Below are positions 21,680 to 31,640 of a DNA stretch of 46,478 nucleotides, in pieces. A program made the position numbers and the translations under genes. The stretch comes from Chara braunii (taxonomy: Eukaryota > Streptophyta > Charophyceae > Charales > Characeae). The stretch is taken from NCBI GenBank assembly GCA_003427395.1, contig BFEA01000793.1, positions 269,858 to 316,335 of the forward strand. Reading direction: 5' to 3'. The notes below the pieces were generated by a model. The model had not been told where the DNA came from. It was given only the letters and a program-made list of their open reading frames with translations, and searched no databases. The first letter of the stretch is position 1, and every line of letters begins with the position of its first letter.

Positions 21680-22265
21680 GCATTATCTTGGCTTCCCTGC
21701 TCCCAGATCTAGCTTCCTCCCTAATCGGTGAATTATGTGCATGTTTCCCTCACCCACTACCCTCATCACCCTAGTGTCAGTCATTGCATACCTTCAGTTA
21801 GGCATACCTCCACCCTATTCTTAACTCTCTTTTCACTGTCGAACGTGTATGGTGTCACACTTTTGTCGAGCATTACCCGCCTTGATGGTCTATCTGTTAG
21901 GGTCATTGGTTTTGTTTCGCTACCATTCCCTCACCCTGAGCCTGATGACCTATCCCATCTTCGTATGTAACTGCCCTTAGGAGTTTCGATTCTTAGGCTG
22001 CATTCACCCCCTCTAAGAACATCTCAATCTTAGTGGTTGAGCGACACGACATTATCTTGTGACATATTGTTGTCTTTTCCTTTCAGCGGTGAGACAATTG
22101 CCTCCAGGACTTTGAAGATGTACCCTGCAATATTTCATTTCTTATTGTTAGCTAGAATGTTTATATCATACATTTGTTTTTGCCCGGACATTATGTAGCT
22201 TGGGCAACATTGCATGAACTCTGCATGGAGCTTGCTCCCCATTCTAGATTTCTTAGCTTTGTTGT
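21680..22265. other. No gene recognised
   Basis: The plus-strand frame at 21,728-21,970 has no recognisable motif. The region lies between the foldback MITE and the inverted LTR-like repeat. Confidence 0.35.
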
Positions 22266-22269
22266 TGCA

Positions 22270-22620
22270 AAGTTATGTTGTCGTGCGGGGGGTCCCGTAC
22301 CTTGTTAGGGAGCGCTGAACCTCACGGTCGTGTCACGCATGATATTTTTTCCAGAGTTATTGAAAATAATCAGTCACCGTTCCAACCGTACGCGCGTGCT
22401 ATACCTCTCACAACGCCCCACGACAGGTCGGGACGTTGCGAGGTACAACTTACCTCTACCCAAGGGGTTGTCACCACCCTCAGATAGGCGTATCCCTGCT
22501 GAGTTACCGACCCACATGCGAAGGTTTTTACATACCTTTGTAGAGGTAGGTCGGCCGAGGGCGTTTTCTCGATCGTCGCAGCATAAAAACGGGGTACGCG
22601 CGGTAAGACTGTCAGGTTCA
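22270..22620 (-). repeat. LTR-like repeat, copy 3, inverted and partial
   Basis: The reverse complement aligns with the 79-635 and 7,615-8,150 blocks. It reads CATGTGGGTCGGTAACTC, GGGATACGCCTATC, GGTGGTGACAACCCCTTGGG and GCGTGACACG in the same order. It is a partial copy on the opposite strand. Confidence 0.65.
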
Positions 22621-22699
22621 AGATGTGATTTCCTTATTATGGATTTCTGGATATTCAGGACGAACTTTTATAAGACTGTCTATATCCGCTTCTAAATCT

Positions 22700-23860
22700 A
22701 AAATGTGTTACTCTCCTGCCAAAAAAAGTGCAAGGTACCAATCAAATCATCTTACCACCTAGGGCATTTTATTCTACTTGATAGATCATGACTTAACTTA
22801 ACATCAGATATTACAAAAGTTATAGGACAGTTAATGAATATAGAGGTATTACCACCGATAACCCTTCCCACTTTCACAAGTGTTGTGTGTCTAAGACTCT
22901 TCACGAGATCAAGCCCTGCTCAATCCAAACCACGCACAAGACATACCTACACAGAATAATGCAAAAAATAGTTCACATGTCATGCACTGACAACATCAAC
23001 CTCCACATTATAGACTTGTCCCTTACTTCCCCAAACCGTGTGAAACAAGTCTATCATTCCTGAGACTCTTTAAGCCCAACCCCCTCACTTCATTCAAAGG
23101 ACCCTTCAGAGCGATTAGAACTATTTAGGCACAAACCACAGGTGACAGTTTTACTGAACACAAAGTTTGTTTTTAGATGCAGGTATCAAGCCGAGAGAAA
23201 AGTTGAATCAGTAAAACCGACCTGTTATCGAAATATAACAGAAAGTTTGAATTCTTTTGTAAATCCTTTCCTTCAAATGCAGCAGTAGAATAAGCCCAGA
23301 CCTGCACACACACAGGTCAACAACAATTCAACATCCCCTCCTAGTTTTTCACTCATCGTTTCCGAGGGTCGGACTCTCAGATGACGATCACGAACCCTGG
23401 GAATTATATCCAAAGTTCAATTTCTACTACTACAACTACTACTCCTACAAACCATTCAGTCTGTCCTTTTCTCCTTTTCAAGGAGATTCAGGCCCACGTC
23501 CTGGATCGATTAAACGGAATCATTTTTCCTTTACTTCCAATCCTCTCATTTTCTCTCATCAGGGTAAGCACACCTCTTCTGGTGCTTACGCCGTAGTCTG
23601 GCTGAGATCAACTCATGCCAGTGGAGGTTTCTCCCTTAAGAGTTTATCAATGAACTTAGGCAAAGCGAAACTTCTTCTTTTCTAATTCTTTTTCTCCGCA
23701 GTATTTGCCCTTTATTCTGCTTCATTTGGAGTCACTCCCGCTGGAGCACACACTTTTTTCTTTCTCTTCTTCTTGTTCTGGCATACGCAAGTAGTGACTG
23801 ATTTACACGGGAATCTTCCGCTACTTGATCAATTCCAGACAAAAACGGTTGGTCAAACGA
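22700..23860. other. No gene recognised; one strong hairpin
   Basis: No coding frame stands out. GTAAGCAC (23,564-23,571) and GTGCTTAC (23,582-23,589) form a perfect 8-bp stem, possibly the first structure of the hairpin-rich zone that follows. Confidence 0.5.
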
Positions 23861-23864
23861 GTAA

Positions 23865-25345
23865 TCGAGTAGCCCCACGGGAGCAGTCAACCACCCTTCA
23901 AAATTTATGCAGTCCTAATGAAATCAATCAGTTTAAGCAATCTTGTGCTAACGACCGGATAACTCACATGAGAATCCCTTTATTAGTTACAACAAGTAGT
24001 TGAGCAAACCTTGTTGAGGCACTTCCAACACTCATCAACAATTCAGACCACCTCTTTATCAAAGATCAAAACAAAATTCGAATTAGCAGTATGTGGTCTT
24101 CACGGAAGTCCTCTATTTACTCCTTGATCAGAGTTCAGGCTATTCTTAAGAGCGTAATAGGATGACCCCACGGGAGCTACCCTAATACTCTCTCAGAGTC
24201 AGACGAGCTAGGATTGAGTTAGTAAACACAGACAAACACCAGGTCCTCCTTTTGCTGGAGTATCCTACTAGGCTTGTTGAGATAGAGCCGAACAAGCAAT
24301 AGGATGACCCCACGGGAGTCTTCCTATTCCTTCCTTGGGTAGTAAGTAATTTACTCTTTCCAGTACGGCCCTAGGGCAACACATACGGAAGTTCACCTAT
24401 TACCCATTTGATGATTAGATAAACTAGGTGTAAGTAGGTTATCAGGTAATGAATAGTAAGGTGATCTCTTCCCACTCTCGTGTTAGTAGTCAGCTCATGT
24501 CCGAGCTTGTAATAGGATGACCCCACGGGAGTTATCCTACTACTACCTAAATGACTGTGAATACCACTCCTTTGATCAAGTGATAGGACGACCCTACGAG
24601 AGTTATCCTACTACTACCCAAATGACTGCGAATACCACTCCTTTGATCAAGTGAAAGGATGACCCCACGGAAGTTATCCCATAAACAGATAGGTCGTTAG
24701 TAATTTCTCATGCCATCCATCATTCATACCCTAACAAGTAGTAAGGTTACTCTCCCGGAGTATCCTTCTACTGTCCAAGCACAATCACCTCATTTCTTCT
24801 CTCGTTAGTTGACCCCCAGATCAAAGAAGTATTTAGGATGACCCCTCAGGGAACTATCCTACCACCAGTTTGATGCGTAAGAGATCAGTCAAAACAACTC
24901 TTAGTTAAGTTGTTCTGATCGTTCACCTATCTTGCTTATGCATCATGAATGAGCAAGAGGTATGCCGACCCCACGAGAAGTCGGACAGATTGTCATAGAC
25001 TAGGGAGTTTTCGTACTCACGCGGTGAGTACTTAATTCCCTTTCAAGTCTAGTTCGATAGGTGATTAGGAGAGCCCCACGGGAGCTTCCTACTACCTTTT
25101 CTTATGTTAGTCGTCCTAGCCTAGAAGCCCTGTACCCCACGGGAGTACCGGATTACCTCTTAGATAGCCTGTAAGGTAACAAGGATCTCGCACGGCAGCT
25201 TCCCGTCACCAACGTTGGAGTCAGATAGACATTTCATCAACTCGTTACTTAGTCGGGTGAATGACAGGGTAATTCGCATGAAAGTATCCCAGCACTCACT
25301 TAATCAGTTCATGCAAGCACTGTGACGACTCCACGGGAGTCTCAA
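23865..25345. repeat. Dispersed array of covarying hairpins with a conserved CCCCACGGGAG core
   Basis: About twelve copies of a 20-30-bp inverted repeat share the core ACCCCACGGGAG, and their flanking arms differ yet stay complementary. Arms seen: AATAGGA/TCCTATT (24,298-24,328), TAGGAT/ATCCTA (24,513-24,539 and 24,834-24,861), AAGGTTACTC/GAGTATCCTT (24,743-24,767), CCGAC/GTCGG (24,965-24,984), TAGGA-AGC/GCT-TCCTA (25,066-25,091), GTAC/GTAC within CC...GG (25,129-25,150), GGGTA/TATCCC (25,267-25,290), GACT/AGTC within TGA...TCA (25,323-25,344). More copies lie at 23,871, 24,158, 24,584 and 24,656. Spacing is irregular at 50-210 bp. Two copies at 24,5xx sit in a 74-bp tandem duplication. No ORF spans the array. 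Confidence 0.85.
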
Positions 25346-25349
25346 TCTT

Positions 25350-25830
25350 ACTGCTTTGTTTCCCAAACTCAAGCAGACTAGGTTCCTTCTCGATTACTTT
25401 AAAGTTCTTCCTCCCATCAGGCAGGATTCTTACTTTAGTCATACATCCCTTTCCCTTTAGATTCTCTTAATCCTGAAGAAAGCTCAAATAGTATATAACG
25501 TAACTATACATGAAGTCCATTAGATGGTTGTAGCTCGTATGGGCATTCGGGAAGGGGATAGGTGACGCGTCCCTCATGGTCCCCTGCCTCCAGAGTTCCT
25601 CCTGAACACCGACAAAACTCCCGCAATCGCCCTGTTTATCGGCCATGTCCAATCTATGCAATTGATTGTATGAATCTTTAGCAAATATTCAGGATTGTCT
25701 TAGCGGAAATACATCATCAGACATTTGTAGTCGAGAAAATAGATATCAGAGAGGGTCAATCAAGGAAAAGAATGGGGGAGGATGAAGGAGGTAAGCACCG
25801 CCATACAGTGACAATGTATCTCTCCTCTCT
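25350..25830. other. No gene recognised
   Basis: A 64-codon minus-strand frame at 25,467-25,661 has no motif that I recognise. Confidence 0.35.
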
Positions 25831-25907
25831 AAATACCCCGTATTTCCTTCCTTCCTGACCTTTGTTTATCATATGATATCCAATAATAACAATAGCAAAA
25901 TAGCAAA

Positions 25908-25966
<59 letters not shown>

Positions 25967-26012
25967 TATAATAATAATAAATAAATAAATAAATAACATT
26001 ATGGAAATAATC

Positions 26013-26064
<52 letters not shown>

Positions 26065-26320
26065 TAAAAAAATAAGAAATGGTAGAAAAATAGATTGTAG
26101 ATTGCAAAATCACATGAAAAGTCAGGAAGTCCTACACTATCTTGCAAACAATAAAACATTGATACTCCATCGATGGAAATGCATTGAATTCGCCTCTCTA
26201 AATACCCCGCATTCCCTTCCTTCCTGGCCTTTGTTTATCATATGATGTCCAATAATAACAGTAGCAAAAAAAATAAATAAAAAAAATAAATAATAATAAT
26301 AATTATAATATAGTAATAAT

Positions 26321-26932
26321 CAGGGTTACCTGACCGAACGTTCGGGGGCCCCCGGGCTGGCCCGCGAACGTTCGGGCGTTCGGGGGCCGAACACCTCCAC
26401 GTTCGGCCCCCGCCAAAATTGTTTTCGGGGCCTAAAAATAAGTTTTTTTTTCTGAATTGTTTTTTGTGAGTTCTCTATAATGTAACCTACACGCCTATCA
26501 ATTTCGCAGCCATTCTGCTTATCCAAAAAAACATTAAAAATCGTCAAACATGGGGGTGTCAAAACGTGCTCGCCCACTCACTATTTTGTTTTTTTTCACT
26601 TTTAACTTTTTGTTTTCACTTTATTTCGGGGCCTAAAAAATTTTATTATTTTTTGAATTTTTTTTAATAAGTTATTGATTATGTAAAATACATATCTGTG
26701 AATTTTTAGGGCATTTTTCAATTCCAAAAAATAATTAAAAATNNNNNNNNNNNNNNNNNNNNNNNNNNNNNNNNNNNNNNNNNNNNNNNNNNNNNNNNNN
26801 TCATAGTGTTTATTTTCTGTATTTGATTTTTAATCCAAATTTGGTAAAGAATTTGGATGTAGTGCCCAGACAAATGTTGTTTAGTTTATATTTGTCCATA
26901 ACATATTTTGTTTTCGGAATTTTTAAAAAACT

Positions 26933-26972
<40 letters not shown>

Positions 26973-27041
26973 CGAAGGGTTCCCATACATTCGGGCGTTC
27001 GGGTTCGGGCGTTCGTCCCGTCCCGAACGCCGGCAAACTTG
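26321..27041. mobile_element. Non-autonomous hAT-like element with CGTTCGGG-rich ends
   Basis: Flanked by a perfect 8-bp duplication GTAATAAT (26,313-26,320 and 27,042-27,049) and absent from the neighbouring duplicate copy. Ends are CAGGGTTACCTG and, inverted, CAAGTTTGCCGG. Both subterminal zones are packed with GAACG, CGTTCGGG and GGGCGTTCGGG. The interior is AT-rich. Two segments starting TTTCGGGGCCTAAAAA (about 26,424 and 26,625) are diverged direct copies. A 58-base gap and a T run of about 40 (26,933-26,972) lie inside. The segment near 26,820-26,900 matches, in inverse, the interior of the 11,102-11,812 element. Confidence 0.88.
26743..26800. other. Assembly gap (58 N)
   Basis: A run of N inside the hAT-like element. 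Confidence 0.99.
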
Positions 27042-27083
27042 GTAATAATAATAAATAAATCAATAATAATAGTAAAAATAATC

Positions 27084-27141
<58 letters not shown>

Positions 27142-27289
27142 TAACAAAATAAGAAATGGTAGAAAAATAGATTGTAGATTGCGAAATCACATGAAAAGTC
27201 TGGAAGTCCTACACTATCTGGCAAACAATAAAGCATAGATACTCCATCGATGAAAATGCATTGAATTCGATTGTCAGTGAGAGTCTGCT

Positions 27290-27465
27290 ATCATCATTGT
27301 CAACATAAGTACCCAGAGTTCTTCCCCTACTCGGTGCTCTGTGCCCAGACTACTAACATACAACTATTACCAGTCTACGATTTTAAAGTGCAATTGTTTG
27401 TTGCCAGCTGTCGAACCGACGTACATGATGAAGTCGACCTTCGTATACCATTGCCAAGACCAGGT
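27290..27465 (+). other. Exon-like module X, copy 1, ending at a donor-like site
   Basis: A non-repetitive block ends AAGACCAG followed by GTACGTCTC, a good match to a plant 5-prime splice site, then passes into a CT-rich stretch. A diverged copy at about 29,480-29,630 ends CACCAG followed by GTGCGTATC at the corresponding point. The best-shared part is GACGTACATGATGAAGTCGA against GATGTACATGATGTCAACAC. No protein family is recognised. This is a candidate exon, coding or non-coding. Confidence 0.35.
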
Positions 27466-27469
27466 ACGT

Positions 27470-27770
27470 CTCTATCTCAATCTCTCTCACTTTTTCTTTC
27501 CCTCGCATTCTCTCTTCCTCTCTTTGCGAGTGTGCGTGCGTGTCTGTCCGTTTGATTGTCTGTGTCAGACTATTTATTTGGTATGTCTGTATGTCCGTTC
27601 TCTGTCTGTTTTTATTGGCTTGTCTTGGTTGTCTGTCGGTACGTTTGTCTGTATCTGGCCACTTGTTCGGCTGACTGCGTCCAGCTGTCTGTTTGATTGT
27701 TTATACCTGTTGGCATCTGCCTTTTCTCTTCTCTCTCTCTCCTACACACATACACGCAAGCGGTAGCGCA
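27470..27770 (+). repeat. Pyrimidine- and TCTG-rich low-complexity stretch
   Basis: CTCT-, TGTCTGTC- and CACA-rich simple sequence between modules X and Y. Frames here are unlikely to be coding. Confidence 0.6.
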
Positions 27771-27779
27771 TATTTATGT

Positions 27780-28072
27780 GCCTCCGTGATAGATTCATTC
27801 GACCTTGCTCATCCTATCGATGGAAGTACTGTGAAGCTTGCAGTGAGGTTGGAGATACCTGTTCTCACTCTCTCCCTCTGCAAACGCAGCATGATCGTCA
27901 CGATGTGCAGCACACTGAGACCACAACATGGGGGAGATGTCAGACACATGCAAACATCCCATCAAGCGGGGCGGATGACAGATCCCGCCTCGTGACGTCG
28001 TTGGTGGATGCACTGCACTTCCAACAGTTTCCGCCCTTGCATATGGTAAGTAGTGGATGCAAGGTTGAGTAA
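27780..28072 (+). other. Module Y, copy 1
   Basis: A complex-sequence block recurs in parts at about 28,945-29,115 and 29,785-30,117. Shared strings include GATTCATTCGA, ATCCTATCGATGGAAGTA against ATTCTATCGATAGAAGTA, GACCACAACATGGGGGA against GACCACAAGATGGGGGA, and CGGGCGGATGA. The conserved order across three diverged copies suggests an old functional unit or a repeat family. I cannot assign a function. Confidence 0.4.
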
Positions 28073-28074
28073 CC

Positions 28075-28077
28075 TGA

Positions 28078-28126
<49 letters not shown>
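28075..28126 (+). repeat. TAA microsatellite
   Basis: About 16 AAT repeats. Similar arrays follow the other module copies and lie at 25,913-26,062 and 27,083-27,140. Confidence 0.95.
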
Positions 28127-28127
<1 letters not shown>

Positions 28128-28496
28128 AACTGTTTTCAACTTCACAAAAGCAGATGCAGATCCTAAGGCTTGACGCCTAGACCTTTCCCGCACCCGTGTT
28201 CAAAATCGAGTAGACCCCTGTGTGTGTGAACCCCCAACCTGTGTTTTGATAGTCGATTGTTGTCTGTCGCAGGTCCATGTATCTGTCGGGGTTTGATCTG
28301 TAGGTCAGTCGAGTAGGGGTCATAGTTGTGTAGGAGTCGTAGTCGTTGCAATCCTGAAAGGTCAAGGTCACAACTGCTACAAAACTGAAAGGTCAGGTCT
28401 ACAGACTTCCGGAAAGTCCGGAAGTGACCTCCTGAGTGTTGCTCACGCTAGACTAAAGGCAAATGGGCAAGTGGGCAGCCCAGTTGCGTCAAGTCG
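28127..28496. other. No gene recognised; perfect hairpin
   Basis: ACTTCCGGA-AAG-TCCGGAAGT near 28,407-28,427 is a perfect 9-bp stem with a 3-base loop, flanked by GGTC and GACC words. No coding frame is supported. Confidence 0.5.
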
Positions 28497-28655
28497 GCAG
28501 TACCCAGTTGCAGTCGCACTTTGTCCAGTCAGCAGGTACCCAGTCCCGGTCGCACTTTGTCCAGTCAGCAGGTACCCAGTCCCCGTCATACTTTGTCCAG
28601 TCAACATGTACCCAGTCCCGGTCACACTTTGTCAAGTCAGCAAGTACCATGCGGG
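28497..28655 (+). repeat. 36-bp tandem repeat, about four copies
   Basis: The unit contains GGTACCCAGTCCCGGTCGCA and CTTTGTCCAGTCAGCA. The words GGTACC at 28,535 and 28,571 give a 36-bp period, a multiple of three, so frames stay open by construction. Confidence 0.9.
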
Positions 28656-28679
28656 ATTGTGTGCTCCCCGGTCAGCGTG

Positions 28680-28940
28680 CATCTTTATGAGCCCTACCTG
28701 CGATCCTTTTCTCTGTGTCTGTCTATCGCAGTCGGTTTTTCTATTTGTAGATCTGTTCTTTTGTCTGCCTGTTTGCCTGTGTTTGTCTTTATTTATGTCT
28801 TGTCTGTGTCGGTTTTTTACGTTTGCCGCTGCCTGACAGTCAGTCTGTCTCAGACTGTCTATCTGTTCATTCGTGCTTGTCTGTTTGACTGCCAGTTTGT
28901 ATGTCTGTGCCTGTCTGTCTCCCTCTTTTCTCTCTCACTG
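28680..28940 (+). repeat. TCTG-rich low-complexity stretch
   Basis: TGTCTGTC- and TCTGTTTG-type simple sequence that resembles 27,470-27,770 and occupies the same place relative to module Y. Confidence 0.6.
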
Positions 28941-28944
28941 TGAA

Positions 28945-29236
28945 TGCGGCCCGGTCCTCCACACCACGCAACAAACCAAGACCACAAGATGGGGGACATG
29001 ACAGTCACAAATACGCATTCCAACATGCCGGGCGGATGATGGATCCGGCCTTGCGACTTCATTCGGCGGATGCATCACACATCCCACACGTCTCCACTTC
29101 TCTCATACGATAAGTAGAAGAGGCGGGGTCGAACAAATCGGTTTTAATAATAATAATAATAATAATAATATAATATCGACAATAATAATAATAATAATAA
29201 CAATAATGATATCGATAATAATAATAATAAGAATAA

Positions 29237-29268
<32 letters not shown>

Positions 29269-29290
29269 TTGACAAGGATAATAATAATAG
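28945..29290 (+). repeat. Module Y, copy 2, followed by a TAA array
   Basis: This copy has AGACCACAAGATGGGGGACAT, as in copy 1 at about 27,920, and ends in interrupted TAA arrays (about 29,143-29,290). Together with copies 1 and 3 it outlines a diverged tandem segmental array of about 1-2 kb units. Confidence 0.55.
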
Positions 29291-29479
29291 TAATAATATT
29301 GCAAGGAATATGAGTGTAAACGATATACAGAAAATCAAGTTGCGAAATCACACAGATGACGGAGTAGTCGTGTATAAGCAGAGAGCATAATGGCACCGAG
29401 AATCCACCCAAATAGAGCAATACAATGAAGTAATGAGCCAATGTTCAAGCCCGTAGGCCACACCAACACAGTATCCAAA

Positions 29480-29630
29480 GTCGCTCCTCTCTGACTGGCA
29501 CCCAACGCGGAGACTACTCTACTCGTCTATCCTTCCTACAGCTGTGTTCATGCAACAGGCTTACTTCGACTCTCGGAGACCGATGTACATGATGTCAACA
29601 CCATAGACGACCTCTCTTAATGCACCAGGT
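29480..29630 (+). other. Exon-like module X, copy 2
   Basis: Diverged partner of 27,290-27,465, ending CACCAG followed by GTGCGTATC. Downstream lie CT- and CACA-rich stretches, as after copy 1. Frame is not conserved between the copies, so a protein role is doubtful. Confidence 0.35.
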
Positions 29631-29784
29631 GCGTATCTCGTTACCCTCATTAGATCTTCATTCCCCACACTCGCCTCTTTCCTCGAAAACCACCAGATCG
29701 CCCTCTCTCTCTCTCCCCTCTCGCTCTCTCTACACCCACCCACACACATACCCACACATATACACACACGTGGCGGTGGATACT

Positions 29785-30117
29785 TCCACGTTCTAGTGGA
29801 AGATTCATTCGATTTCATTCATTCTATCGATAGAAGTAGTGCGTAGGCAGTCGTGGGGTTGGGAAACTTACCTGGTGGTCGGTGCGTTGTTCCACAATGT
29901 CACTCAGACAACGAGCGCATAACCTCCTCATAAGTCGCGACCTCCCGTGTCGAATGGAACTCATCGCTGTGAGTACGGAGACGAAGACAACACCACAAGA
30001 AAGCCGCAACAGCTCTCCCCGAAACCCACGGATGAGAGTGCTGAAGTTGAGAGTTGACGACTGGGCATCACTTCTGCACGCTTGACACGTCGCCTTCTTC
30101 GAAAGCCTGGCCAGGTG
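29785..30117 (+). other. Module Y, copy 3, ending at a donor-like site
   Basis: GATTCATTCGA and TATCGATAGAAGTA match copy 1. The block ends GCCTGGCCAG followed by GTGAGTGTC, a good donor-like site, before a long pyrimidine tract. No protein family is recognised. Confidence 0.35.
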
Positions 30118-31000
30118 AGTGTCCTCCCCCTCTTTCTCTCCTTCTCCTCCTTTCTCTTCTTCTCCTCCTTTCTCTTCTTCTCCTCCTTTCTCTTCTTCTC
30201 CTCCTTTCTCTTCCTCTTGTTTTCTTCTTGTGTGCCTCCTGCTTCGCTCGCAAGTCCACATTCGTCCTGTGCTTCCCCCTCCTCTGTTTCCTATTGCTGC
30301 GCCCGTTCTTCGAAACGCAACTTGAAACGGATCGCCCGTCCCTCGCAATATGGAAACCACCCAAAGTGTGTGCAGAGTGCCCCTTGTTAATCAAGTACAA
30401 GATCTCAAAACCCACGCCCGACATGACACCATCATCAACTTTAAGGGGTATTAAGGTGTTATTCTCATCCTCTCTCTTATTTTCTTCTTCTTCTTCTTCT
30501 TCTTCTTCTTCTTCTTCTTTTTCTTTTTTTTTTTCTTCTTCTTCTTTTTTTTTTTCTTCTTCTTCTTCTTCTTCTTCTTCTTCGTCTTCTTCTTCTTCTT
30601 CTTACGTATGTTTTACTCTTACCCGCCCTCCACACGCCTTTCTTCCCGCGCGCACTTTTCTGTCGACTCGCACCATCTTTCCCCGCTCCGGCTCGCTTTT
30701 CTTCCCACGCTCATTCTCTGCCGACTTGCGTTACCTTTGTGTGATCCCCCCCTCATTGCTCTTCTTTCTCCTTCTTCTTCTTCTTCCCGCGCGTTCTGCT
30801 TCTACCCGCTCGCATGCGCCTTTCCCTTTCCTTCCCCCTTACCTCTCTTTCTAGTGTTCGTGCCTCTTTCCTCCTTGTTCGCGATCGCTACCTCCCTGCG
30901 TCCACTTCCTCTCTCTTTTTTCCTCCTTTCTTATTCTTCCTCTTCTTCTTCTTCTTCTTCTTCTTCTTCTTCTTCTTTTTCTTCTTCGCGCTTGTTTGAC
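30118..31000 (+). repeat. Long pyrimidine tract with CTT and TCTCCTCC arrays
   Basis: TTCTCCTCCTTTCTC repeats (30,138-30,225) are followed by CTT arrays (about 30,484-30,602 and 30,944-30,990). Serine- and phenylalanine-rich frames through it are artefacts. Such mirror-rich pyrimidine tracts can adopt triplex DNA. Confidence 0.85.
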
Positions 31001-31120
31001 TGTCAACGCTCCTTACTCGAGCGGTCTCCTTCGCTATCCCCTGCGCACAGCTTATTCCCCTGCGTAGTTCTTCCTAAGTCGCACACACCGTGCTTCTACT
31101 TACCAACTCTGTGCTGTCAT

Positions 31121-31232
31121 AGAGCCAGACACAGTCCGGCTAGAGATGCTCGAAACACTGCCACGGCGGCAGAATATCGAACGCAGTCTTGGAAATAAAT
31201 TTTCCCGAGGATCGAGGCAAATTCGTTGAGGT
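31121..31232 (+). other. Possible exon with acceptor- and donor-like sites
   Basis: A short complex-sequence island lies between the pyrimidine tract and A-runs. It is preceded by CTGTGCTGTCATAG (acceptor-like) and ends CGTTGAG followed by GTAAGTTC (strong donor-like). One frame reads HGGRISNAVLEINFPEDRGK then FVE up to the donor, with a stop upstream at about 31,141. The composition looks protein-like, but I do not recognise the family. Confidence 0.35.
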
Positions 31233-31254
31233 AAGTTCAAAGAAAATCGGACAA

Positions 31255-31257
<3 letters not shown>

Positions 31258-31285
<28 letters not shown>

Positions 31286-31295
31286 TAACTTCACG

Positions 31296-31353
<58 letters not shown>

Positions 31354-31382
31354 AAATCCAAAAAGAAAATAAAAGAAAAAAA
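31258..31382 (+). repeat. A-runs
   Basis: Runs of about 26 and about 54 A separated by ATAACTTCACG. They may be retroposon tails, but no element boundary could be fixed. Confidence 0.85.
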
Positions 31383-31526
31383 ATTCTGATAGAATCTATC
31401 ATCTAACCACCTTAGCTTGCCAAGTGGCAGGCCTCCGTTATAGCAGGGGTTCAGGTCTCAACTAACCTACTAACTATAACTTATTCCTAATATGGAGCCA
31501 GCCGACTGAGCCCGGGTGAAAATGTT

Positions 31527-31640
31527 GAGGAGCTCCTTGCAAAAAGGAGCTAGCTCAGAGGTCGAGCGGACTCAATCTTTGAATCTGTTGTTTGACAATC
31601 TGCACCCAAACCTACTGAGCTAGCTCCTACTGCTGATAGA
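31527..31640 (+). other. tRNA-like A-box flanked by a 13-bp inverted repeat
   Basis: TAGCTCAGAGGTCGAGC (31,551-31,567) resembles a tRNA A box. GGAGCTAGCTCAG (31,546-31,558) pairs perfectly with CTGAGCTAGCTCC (31,615-31,627), enclosing 56 bases. Upstream AGCTCCTT/AAGGAGCT makes an alternative stem (31,531-31,551). No good B box or anticodon arm was found, so this is a tRNA-like remnant or a chance structure rather than a tRNA gene. Confidence 0.35.

Larger units (their letters stand above)
25832..27270 (+). repeat. Segmental tandem duplication (about 360-bp unit), second copy carrying an insertion
   Basis: The unit starts CCTCTCTAAATACCCCG (about 25,835 and 26,195) and continues with CCTTTGTTTATCATATGAT, a TAA array, AAATGGTAGAAAAATAGATT, AAATCACATGAAAAGTC and TCCTACACTATCT. 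It ends at ATGCATTGAATTCG (about 26,192 and 27,269). Copy 2 is longer only because of the element at 26,321-27,041. The TAA arrays vary in length and generate the poly-I and poly-L frames on the minus strand. Confidence 0.9.

Noticed and set aside
23865-25345. Resemblance to a CRISPR array or other regularly spaced repeat
   Set aside because: Copies are unevenly spaced (50-210 bp), the repeat arms vary between copies, and the context is eukaryotic transposon DNA with no cas genes.
25869-29338. Poly-L, poly-I, poly-Y and poly-N ORFs
   Set aside because: They are translations of TAA microsatellites in different frames.
30054-31198. Serine/phenylalanine-rich ORFs, the longest 266 codons
   Set aside because: They run through CTT and TCC arrays and have no domain or conserved start.
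31140-31361. Poly-F and poly-K ORFs
   Set aside because: They are translations of long A-runs.
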